Of a DNA stretch of 64,000 nt, positions 21,108-30,400 are shown piece by piece. The stretch is taken from the NCBI RefSeq assembly GCF_902459465.1, contig NC_047062.1:1366501-1430500 (forward strand), written 5' to 3'. The translations under genes and the position numbers were made by a program. The DNA is from Asterias rubens. Its lineage: Eukaryota; Echinodermata; Asteroidea; Forcipulatida; Asteriidae. The notes under the pieces were generated by a model, which was given only the letters and a program-made list of their open reading frames with translations, was not told the DNA's origin and did not search any database. Every line of letters starts with the position of its first letter. Position 1 is the stretch's first letter.

Positions 21108-21179
21108 GGCCCCATGGTGTAACGGTTAGCACTCGAGACTTTGAATCTCGCGATCCGAGTTCAAATCTCGGTGGGACCT
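21108..21179 (+). tRNA. tRNA-Gln(TTG)
   Basis: 72 nt; loop CTTTGAA gives anticodon TTG. D-arm (GTGTAACGGTTAGCAC), anticodon stem CGAGA/TCTCG and T-arm CCGAG-TTCAAAT-CTCGG are intact. Acceptor GGCCCCA/TGGGACC has a C3-A70 mismatch. A T-run follows only about 50 nt downstream, before spacer type 1 continues. Confidence 0.9.
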
Positions 21180-21452
21180 AAGTTATATTTTGGCAAACTA
21201 TAAATGTTCTGCACCGCATTTGTTTTCGGCAGTTAGTTTTTCAAACAGTTTCTTATGAATTTGGAATGATGGCAACCTTTAAAATATCTGAGCAGATACT
21301 GTGCTCCTTATAAACGTTATGTTATTATTATGAAATTATTCAGTAAACTAATTACTGAACTCTAATTTGTCTTGAGTTTTACCTTTAACTATTTTTGTGT
21401 AAATTATTATTTGAAATTGTGTTATTCGATTAAGTTGAAAATGTATTTCATC

Positions 21453-21524
21453 GGCCCCATGGTGTAACGGTTAGCACTCGAGACTTTGAATCTCGCGATC
21501 CGAGTTCAAATCTCGGTGGGACCT
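21453..21524 (+). tRNA. tRNA-Gln(TTG)
   Basis: Same intact body as the 21108 copy. It is followed by spacer type 2, in which the first T4 run lies about 50-60 nt past the 3' end, so termination by Pol III may be weak. Confidence 0.9.
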
Positions 21525-21835
21525 ACGTTTCTAAACAAACAAAATTGACAAAAAAAAAGAAGTTCTGTTCTGGATTGTTTTTTTTCTTTATTTGCATTTT
21601 TGTTTTTGACAGTTTCTTGCAATTTGAAATGATGGCAGCGCTTTAAAATATCTGGGCCGATGGAATACATTAATAACTGATTCCAAAATCACAGTTTCAT
21701 ATTTTCTTAAAAATACTTTGGATGAAATGGAGTTAAATAACTGAACTAAAATTTGTTCGGAGTTTTATTTTACACCATTTCGTTAAACTATTATTTTATA
21801 ATTGTGATATTGGATTAAGTTGTTGACATTCCATC

Positions 21836-21907
21836 GGCCCCATGGTGTAACGGTTAGCACTCGAGACTTTGAATCTCGCGATCCGAGTTCAAATCTCGGT
21901 GGGACCT
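21836..21907 (+). tRNA. tRNA-Gln(TTG)
   Basis: Intact 72-nt copy with the shared C3-A70 mismatch. TTTTT occurs within 10 nt of the 3' end (spacer type 1), a good Pol III terminator. Confidence 0.9.
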
Positions 21908-22161
21908 AACTTTTTAAGTTATATTTTGGCGAACTAAATGTTCTCTACTGCAACAGTTTCTTACGAATTTGGAATGATGGCAATTTTTTAAAATATCTGA
22001 GCAGATACTGTGCTCCTTATAAATGATATGTCATCATGATGAAATTATTAAGTAAACTAATTACTGAACTCTAATTCGTCTAGAGTTTTACTTTTAACTA
22101 TGTGTGTGTAATTGTTATTATGAAGTTGGGATATTCGATTAAGTTGTTAATGTATTTCATC

Positions 22162-22223
22162 GGCCCCCATGGTGTAACGAGACTCTGAATCGCGCGATCC
22201 GAGTTCAAATCTCGGTGGGACCT
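22162..22223 (+). pseudogene. tRNA-Gln(CTG) pseudogene, D-arm deletion
   Basis: 62 nt. Ten bases of the D-arm/anticodon stem (GTTAGCACTC) are missing and there is an extra C in the acceptor. The loop CTCTGAA (CTG) and T-arm remain. Confidence 0.9.
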
Positions 22224-22525
22224 GAGTTTTTTAAGTTTTATTTTGGCAAACTAAATGTTCTGTTCTGCATTTTGTTTTATCTTTATCGGCATTTTTGTTT
22301 TTGACAGTTTCTTGCAATTTCGAATGATGGTAACTCTTTAAAACATCTTGGCCGATGGAATACATTAATAACTGATTCCAATATCACAGTTACATATTTA
22401 AAATACTTTGGGGGAAATTGAGTTAAATAACTGAACTCTAATTTGTTCAGAGTATTATTTGAAATATTTCGTAAATTATTACTATGAAATTGTAATATTG
22501 GATAAGGTTGTAGGTATATTTCATC

Positions 22526-22597
22526 GGCCCCATGGTGTAACGGTTAGCACTCGAGACTCTGAATCTCGCGATCCGAGTTCAAATTTCGGTGGGACCT
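22526..22597 (+). tRNA. tRNA-Gln(CTG)
   Basis: 72 nt; loop CTCTGAA, anticodon CTG. One T-stem change (CTCGG to TTCGG) leaves a G-T wobble. Otherwise intact. Confidence 0.8.
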
Positions 22598-22881
22598 AAC
22601 TCTTTAAGTTATATTTTGGCAAACTAAATGTTCTCTACTGCATTTGTTTTCGGCAGTTAGTTTTTTAAACAGTTTCTAACCAATTTGGAACGACGCCAAT
22701 TCTTTAAAATATCTGGGCAGATATATATTGTGTTCCTTATAACTGTTAAGTTATTGTTATGAAATTATTCAGTAAACTAATTACTGAACTATAATTTGTC
22801 TAGAGTTTTACTTTTAGCTATTTTTGTGTAAATTATTATTTAGAATTGAGTTATTCGATTAAGTTGGCAATGTATTTCAGC

Positions 22882-22953
22882 GGCCCCATGGTGTAACGGT
22901 TACCACTCGAGACTTTGAATCTCACGATCCGAATTCAAATGTCGGTGGGACCT
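22882..22953 (+). tRNA. tRNA-Gln(TTG)-like, degenerate
   Basis: Anticodon TTG is kept, but the D-arm (TTACCAC for TTAGCAC), the base after the anticodon stem (CTCACG) and the T-stem (CCGAA/GTCGG) are changed. Probably inactive. Confidence 0.6.
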
Positions 22954-23229
22954 AAGTTTCTATACAAAAAAAATTGGCAAACAAATAAAGTTCTGTTTTG
23001 CATTTTTTTTCTCCATCTGCATTTTTGTTTTTAACAGCTGTTTCTTGCAATTTGGAATGATGGCAACTCTTTAAAATATCTGGGCCGATGGAATACATTA
23101 ATAGCTGATTCCAATATCACAGTTTTCATATTTAAAATACTCTAATTTGTTCAGAGTATTATTTGAAATATTTCGTAAATTATTATTATGAAATTGTCAT
23201 ATTGGATATGGTTGTAGAAATATTCCATT

Positions 23230-23301
23230 GGCCCCATGGTGTAACGGTTAGCACTCGAGACTTTGAATCTCGAGACCCGAGTTCAAATCTCGGTGGGACC
23301 T
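23230..23301 (+). tRNA. tRNA-Gln(TTG)
   Basis: Body and stems are intact. The variable loop reads AGAC instead of CGAT. It is followed by spacer type 2 without a close T-run. Confidence 0.8.
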
Positions 23302-23597
23302 AAGTTTCTATATAAAAGTTGGGAAACATAAAAACTACCGTTATGCGTTTTTTTGTTCATCTGCATTTTTGTTTTTGACAGTTTCTTGTAATTTGGAATG
23401 ATGGCAACTCTTTAAAATATCTTGGCCGATGAAATACATTAATAACTGATTCCAAAATCACAGTTTCATCTTTTCTTAACAATACTTTGGGGAGTTAAAT
23501 AACTGAACTCTAATTTGTTCAGTATATATTTTTAAATGATTTCGTTAAGTTATTATTATAAAATTGTGATATTGGATTAAGTTGTAGTTATTTCATC

Positions 23598-23669
23598 GGC
23601 CCCATGGTGTAACGGTTAGCACTCGAGACTTTAAATTTAGCGATCCGAGTTCAAATCTCGGTGGGACCT
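23598..23669 (+). tRNA. tRNA-Gln-derived copy with TTA anticodon
   Basis: The anticodon loop reads CTTTAAA, so the predicted anticodon is TTA, which would read the stop codon UAA. The 3' anticodon stem has decayed from TCTCG to TTTAG (one mismatch, one G-T). D-arm, T-arm and acceptor match the intact copies, and TTTTT follows closely. Most likely a pseudogene; suppressor function is untested. Confidence 0.7.
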
Positions 23670-23949
23670 TAGTTTTTAAGTTATATTTTGGCAAACTAAA
23701 TGTTCTGCACTGCATTTGTTTTCGGCAGTTAATTATTCAAACAGTTTCTTACGAATTTGAAATGATGGCAACTCTTTAAAATATCTGAGCAGATACTGTG
23801 CTCCTTATAAATGTTATGTTATTATTATGAAATTATTCAGTAAACTAATTACTGAACTGTAATTTGTCTTGAGTTTTACCTTTAACTATTTTTGTGTAAA
23901 TTATTATTTGAAATTGTGATATTCGATTAAGTTGATAATGTATTTCATC

Positions 23950-24021
23950 GGCCCCATGGTGTAACGGTTAGCACTCGAGACTTTGAATCTCGCGATCCGA
24001 GTTCAAATCTCGGTGGGACCT
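23950..24021 (+). tRNA. tRNA-Gln(TTG)
   Basis: Intact copy, type 1 spacer with TTTTT about 5 nt after the 3' end. Confidence 0.9.
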
Positions 24022-24300
24022 TAGTTTTTAAGTTATATTTTGGCAAACTAAATGTTCTGCACTGCATTTGTTTTCGGCAGTTAGTTTTTCAAACAGTTTC
24101 TTACGAATTTGGAATGATGGCAACCTTTAAAATATCTGAGCAGATACTGTGCTCCTTATAACTGTTAAGTTATTGTTATGAAATTATTCAGTAAACTAAT
24201 TACTGAACTCTAATTTGTCTTGAGTTTTACCTTTAACTATTTTTGTGTAAATTATTATTTGAAATTGTGATATTCGATTAAGTTGATAATGTATTTCATC

Positions 24301-24372
24301 GGCCCCATGGTGTAACGGTTAGCACTCGAGACTTTGAATCTCGCGATCCGAGTTCAAATCTCGGTGGGACCT
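24301..24372 (+). tRNA. tRNA-Gln(TTG)
   Basis: Intact copy, followed by a type 2 spacer (nearest T-run about 55 nt away). Confidence 0.9.
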
Positions 24373-24678
24373 AAATTTATAAACAAACAAAATTGGCACA
24401 AAAAAAATCTGTTCTGGATTGTTTTTTTCTTTATCTGCATTTTTGTTTTTAACAGTTTCTTGCAATTTGGAATGATCGCAACCCCTTAAAATATCTTGAC
24501 CGATGGAATACATTAATAACTGATTCCAAAATCACAGTTACATATTTTCTTAACAATACTTTGGGGGAAATGGAGTTAAATAACTGAACTCTTATCGGTT
24601 CGGAATATTATTTTAATTGATTTTGTTAAATTTATTATTAAATTGTGGTATTGGGTTAAGTTGTTGATATATTCCATC

Positions 24679-24750
24679 GGCCCCATGGTGGAACGGTTAG
24701 CACTCGAGACTTTGAATCTCGCGATCCGAGTTCAAATCTCGGTGGGACCT
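24679..24750 (+). tRNA. tRNA-Gln(TTG), A-box variant
   Basis: One change in the D-arm/A-box (GTGGAACGG for GTGTAACGG). The rest is intact and TTTTT follows closely. Confidence 0.85.
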
Positions 24751-25029
24751 TAGTTTTTAAGTTATATTTTGGCAAACTAAATGTTCTGCACTGCATTTGT
24801 TTTCGGCAGTTAGTTTTTCAAACAGTTTCTTACGAATTTGGAATGATGGCAACCTTTAAAATATCTGAGCAGATACTGTGCTCCTTATAACTGTTAAGTT
24901 ATTGTTATGAAATTATTCAGTAAACTAATTACTGAACTCTAATTTGTCTTGAGTTTTACCTTTAACTATTTTTTTGTAAATTATTATTTGAAATTGTATT
25001 ATTCGATTAAGTTGATAGTATATTTCATC

Positions 25030-25101
25030 GGCCCCATGGTGTAACGGTTAGCACTCGAGACTTTGAATCTCGCGATCCGAGTTCAAATCTCGGTGGGACC
25101 T
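25030..25101 (+). tRNA. tRNA-Gln(TTG)
   Basis: Intact copy with a type 2 spacer downstream. Confidence 0.9.
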
Positions 25102-25463
25102 AAGTTTCTAAAGAAACAAAATTGACCAAAAAAAGAAGTTCTGCTCTGGATTGTTTTTTTCTTTATCTGCATTTTTGTTTTTGACAGTTTCTTGCAATTT
25201 GGAATGATGGTAACTCTTTAAAATATCTTAGCAGATGGAATACATTAATAACTCATTCCAAAATCACAGTTTCATATTTAAAATACTTTGGGGAAAATAG
25301 AGTTAAATAACTAAACTCTAATTTGTTCAGAGTATTATTTAAAATAATTTGTAAATTATTATTATGAAATTGTAATATTGTCTAGAGTTTTACCTTTTAC
25401 TATTTTTGTGTAAATTATTATTTAAAATTGTGATATTGAATTAAGTTGTTGATATATTTCAGC

Positions 25464-25535
25464 GGCCCCATGGTGTAACGGTTAGCACTCGAGACTCTGA
25501 ATCTCGCGATCCGAGTTCAAATCTCGGTGGGACCT
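25464..25535 (+). tRNA. tRNA-Gln(CTG), last of the array
   Basis: Loop CTCTGAA, anticodon CTG, all stems intact apart from the shared C3-A70 mismatch. TTTTTT follows within about 10 nt. The array homology ends just after it. Confidence 0.9.
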
Positions 25536-27178
25536 CTAGTTTTTTCAAAATTTAGCAATCCGTAAATAAAAAAATAAAAATGCAAGAATTCAATGTAGTC
25601 CAATTCATATTCATGTGACTTTTGCATCGTTATCAATTTCGGAGCCTATATAGGTGACTTCCGTCAGTAACAACACTATACATCGGTCGCGTTTTAAAAT
25701 CAGTTTGGCGTGTACGAACATTTGGTTCAAAACTTCCCTGAGTGTCATCTTTATCTTCATGTATACATTGACTTTGGCACAGCACCCGATTCTAAATTAC
25801 GCCTGCTATACGCCGACAACTTCACACATGTTGTACCATTCAAATACAACCAGCCTGTATACAACATATCGTACTATACAATCCGGACAATATACAAACA
25901 AACACACTGATTTAATTTTAAGTGCTTTATTAAAATCATTTGTGCTGAAAACTAAAAACTTTGTACTGGAATTACTTTGTTTAAACCGATGACTACAAAA
26001 TAAAACACCTGACATTGAAACGATTATATTTTGTATTTAAAAGTCAAAACATATATCTGTAAAACTACTCGAATTGGTTGAATTATTTGTTATATTATTT
26101 GATTTGTGCTAACACCATGTGTGTGTCTATTTGCCAGGTAGAGTTTGATCTTTATACTGCTGTATATTATTTCTAACGTGGAGTAGACTATTCCGCGGAA
26201 ACCTTTCAGTTCTGACAAGAACTGTCCTGCTTTTAAACTGCTATAAAAAAAAATCAATCAGGTTAAAGGTAAAATTTGCATTAAATTAAATTAAATAAAA
26301 TTAAAGGTAAAATTTGCATGTAATTTAATTTGCATGATGTAGGAAAAGAAGGATTTTTTGACACATTGTTTTCTAGTGTAACATCCTCTAAACACTCTGG
26401 GTTTTAACCAAGTTTTCTGAAAGATCAAATTAAACAAAATCACTAAAAAAAGATTACCCTTTATCGTTCTTTATAATGATAATGTTTTTAGTTTAAAGAT
26501 ATCTGCGCTGCATTTTTGCTGAAATTTGATCGGAAAATGTGTTTAATCGCAACTGGTTTCTTTGGATCGTTTTTTATGAAGTTTTCAAAACGAGTGTAAT
26601 TTGTTTTCATGACGAATATAAAGTGTCGGTGGATTCCACAAACAGAAACAACAAAAATATTTCATTTGTACTTAAGTGTAATTGTCAGAGTTCGAAATAA
26701 ATTATTGCAAAAGCTCAAAACAAGCTATTGAGAAATACTTTTCTGCTCTCCAAAGCATTCAGATTGTTTCTGTAGTTATTCATTTTGTAATCACTTTTAA
26801 TTCCTTAATAGCCTCACTGGCATTTGATTATTTTTATTGTTTCCACACTGCAAGAACTTGGGTCAGCAGATGTAAATACCGAACAAAGACTCAAAATTAT
26901 GGGGTAATATGTTTTTTGTTTTTTTTTAAGAAATCAGTGTTATTTAACACCCTGTGGTGTACATTTTGATTTTGTTGTTGGTATCTATATGTGGCAACAC
27001 CCATGGTGTAAATTTTAACACCTCAGTTTCTGCATGATCTACTCTATAATCAAAAATGAAAAGAAGAAAAAAAACATTCGTTTGAAATAATGAAATAATG
27101 AGGGCATCATGAAATAATGAAAGCAGCGGGAATTATCTAGTTTGCCCAATTTCCCTTCATTTTGTTGTGTTTCTTAGC
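25536..27178. other. no gene seen; family-G repeat
   Basis: ORFs at 25654-26015 and 26682-26969 have no recognisable domain. Segment 26100-26260 (GCTAACACCATGTGTGTGTC ... AAGAACTGTCCTGCTTTTA) is a repeat also present at about 27500-27715 and 48785-48985. A small duplication of GGTAAAATTTGCAT lies at 26270-26330. Confidence 0.5.
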
Positions 27179-27456
27179 TCACTGAGGATTGAAATCATTA
27201 ATACGTGGCTGAGTGAAACTCAATTCAACCTCAGTAAAGACATAAAAGGTAACAAACCACCTTGGTTGAGGTGGAGATGTGACGTCAGAGGTCAAAGTTT
27301 GCATCCCGTTAAGTACCAAGTCAAAGCGACCGTTATCGTATGTGATGACGACTGGTACTCCGATGTAGTTCACGCCTTCCTTTTTCTGAACGAGTGCCCA
27401 CCTTAAAGTTACGGAATCCATTTTGTTCATGGCGACATAATCTCCGTGGATCAAGT
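27179..27456 (-). CDS. exon 3 (last) of the 229-aa membrane protein gene
   Basis: Acceptor TTTTATGCAG|ACTTGATCC; the first codon is completed by the G of exon 2, giving DLIHGDYVAMN. It runs to TGA at 27181-27179, ending RINDFNPQ. No close AATAAA is visible downstream on this strand. Confidence 0.7.
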
Positions 27457-30400
27457 CTGCATAAAAGTAATTAAAAGTAATCACAATACCATTTTATATG
27501 ATTTGCTTTGCGGTAACACCTTGTGTGGTGTGTGTATCTACTTGCTGTGTAGATGTAGTTATTTAGAGAACTGTCTTGCTTTATTCTACAAACGCGGAGA
27601 AGATGTTCGGAATTCTGGAGATTTCTCAATTCTGAAAAAACAACTGTCCTGCTTTTTTAATTACTTCTTTCTTCTTTGTTTACTATCTGGGTAGAAGGTA
27701 GAAAATCAGCCGGGACTACTACTTTAGCTTTTAGTGGACCGTTATTAACTCCACTAATTGTGGAATGACACGATGACGTCATCACATATTTTTTATAATT
27801 TTTGTCAGTTTTACACCTTTAAGTCATAAACTGCTAACTGAACATGGTATAGTCTAAATTCCTTTTTAAATAGGCTGCTGCTTGGAATTAAAAAAAAATC
27901 AAATTCAGTTGATTAATTTGAAAATGTTATAAACGAAACAGCGTTGAGTTTGTGCATAGTTTCCAGTTGCTTTTATTTTATTTGAGAATGTCAATTGTAT
28001 ATATACTAACCGAATCCGTACAAAGGATCTTCATTTGGAACATACGGGGCAAACGTTACGTATACCCTTTTGTTCTCATCAGTGCTGCTGATTGTGAACT
28101 CTAGTCGCATTGGTGACGTCATTGGCAAGTGAAGATTCATGTAGCGTGTAAACCGACACGTGTTTTGAGGGCAGAATGAAGGAGCCTCAGATGTTGTTCC
28201 TTCAGACGTTGTTGCTGAAATAAAAGGGAGTTAAAGGCCTGATAACACATACATCGACAATATCATTCAGTCAATCAATCAATCAAAGTCATTTGTAGAG
28301 CGCCAAAATCAAAAGTTTGTTCTAAGGCGCTGAGGCACAGTTGAATGGTTAGTAAGCCTGCTGGAACAGGTGAGTTTTAAGGAGTGTCTTGAATGAGGTG
28401 AGTGAACTGGCATTTCTGATCTGTGTAGGAAGCTTATTCCACATTTTGGGGCCATATACAGAGAATGATCTCTCTGCAAAAGTTGAATAGTTGAGAAAGT
28501 TGAGATCTCAATTTGAGCTTGTCCATGATATATCCAGGAGCTTGTTTATGGTACGTTTTAAACATCAGGATCATCTTTTTTTAATATGATTCTTTGAGAA
28601 ATGGGATGCCAAAGGATGGGATGTCAATAAATGGAATCGTATCTGCGTATAATTATTTAGAATCAATTTTTGCAGCAGTCTTTTGAACAATATGAAGCCT
28701 TCTTTTTCCAATTTCTTGTCGATGCCAGTCAAAAGACTGTTGGAACATTGCAATTAACTTACACACTCTGGAGATAATAATAGCAGAAAGCTTCTCTTAA
28801 ATCATTGCCAGCCGATTTGCTGTAGTGTTTTGAGAAATGAGTCACTAACATAATTTGCGTCTCAGTTTTACATGTGAAAACATATTTACCAGTTATGGTA
28901 TAATTACCATAACTTGTTAAAGGCAGTGGACACTATTGATAATTACTGAAAATAATTGTAAGCATAAAACCTTAATTGGTAATAAGCAATAAGGAGCTGT
29001 TGGTAAAAGTATAAAACATTGTGAGAAACGGCTCCCTGTGAAGTAACGTAGTTTTCAAGAAAGAAGTAATTTTCCAAGAATTTGATTTCGAGACCTCAGA
29101 TTTAGATTTTGAGGTCTCGAAATCAAGCATCTGAAACGACACAACTTCGTGTGACAAGGGTGTTTTGGTGGGTTTTTTTTTCCAAATTGTTGTCTCGCAA
29201 CTGCGACGACCGATTGAGCTAAAATTTTCACAGGTTTGTTATTGTATGCATACGTTGAGTTACACCAACTGTGAAGGCTAGTCTTTGACAATTACCAATA
29301 GTGTCCAACGTCTTTCATACGTTTTACATTGCTAAAATAATTTTCATCTCACTCAGACGAAAATGTTTTTCGAGCTTTGTTATACTCCTTTTTTTTTTAA
29401 ACTATAGCACCTCATCAAGCAATATTTTAAAGACGCCGGACACCTTTTGTAACTGTCAGAGAACAGTCTTCTCACTTGGTGTATCTCAATATATGCACAA
29501 AATACTAATAATAACCCAAATTAATATTCTTTATCCCCGATGCAAATTTAACATCTATTATATCGTTGCGGTACCCGCTGCCAAAACATAGGATTCGAAC
29601 TGCATCTAGCTGCCGGGCAACCTCGGTAGTCTAGTTGGTAAGACATTGCTCTAGAATTGCAAGGGTCGTGGGTTCGAATCCCACCTGAGTAACATGCCTG
29701 TGATATTTTTTCAAAGGACTCGGGAAAGTACTGAGTATACAGTGCTAACGCACATCGGTGTATGGATAAAAACCAAAATTAATAATATTTTAAGGGAAAC
29801 TTTTACCATCATTGTTTTCAAACCGTGTAAGCTTTAAGTCACCTGGAAGTGGTATTTTTGTCATAAAGCCTTCGTCACTAAAAAATATGTGTTTTGATGA
29901 GTGGAATATGAATAAAAAATTAACTAAGGTTTAAACAAATTAGTTTCCATGTTATTTACCAATTTAAAAAATAAGCCCGACCCGAGAGGGCGCTGTTCGT
30001 GACGTCAATCGAGGCGTGATATTTGAAGAGAAAATGTGTAGTCTGGCCCCGTACACTACGTCTGGATACCTGATCGGTATGATGCTTACGAACAGAACTA
30101 CAGTCATGGAACGACTGCATGCACTGTATGGCTGCTGTGCGGACGGTCCACTCGGACTACCCAGCACGGTGAATCACATGCAGTGCCAACACAAGATAGT
30201 GACGCTTGGCGCAAGCTAAAAACATGCCCTCAAAGTTGAAACAATACCTGACTTTTTACACGTTAGGCAAATGCTCCTTTAGGTTCGTTACGTCTTTCAG
30301 ATACCTTCGACTTCCAACTAGCTGGAAAAATTGTTGGGATGGCGTCATGTTTAGTGTATTCCGGCGAAGCACGACGGCTCGAAGTGTTTGCTGCACAGCG

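Larger units (their letters stand above)
20738..25535 (+). repeat. tandem array of tRNA-Gln units, period about 350 bp
   Basis: Fourteen units start 326-434 bp apart. Two spacer types exist: type 1 has GTTTTCGGCAGTTAG and GAGCAGATACTGTGCTCC, type 2 has CTGCATTTTTGTTTTTGACA and GGCCGATGGAATACATTAAT. They mostly alternate, so the array probably grew from a two-gene unit of about 720 bp, with a few later single-unit events (two type 2 or two type 1 in a row near 22.9-24.3 kb). Confidence 0.9.

Noticed and set aside
29620-29693. tRNA gene with AGA anticodon
   Set aside because: A tRNA-Ser needs a long variable arm; acceptor and anticodon stems are mispaired. A SINE fits better.
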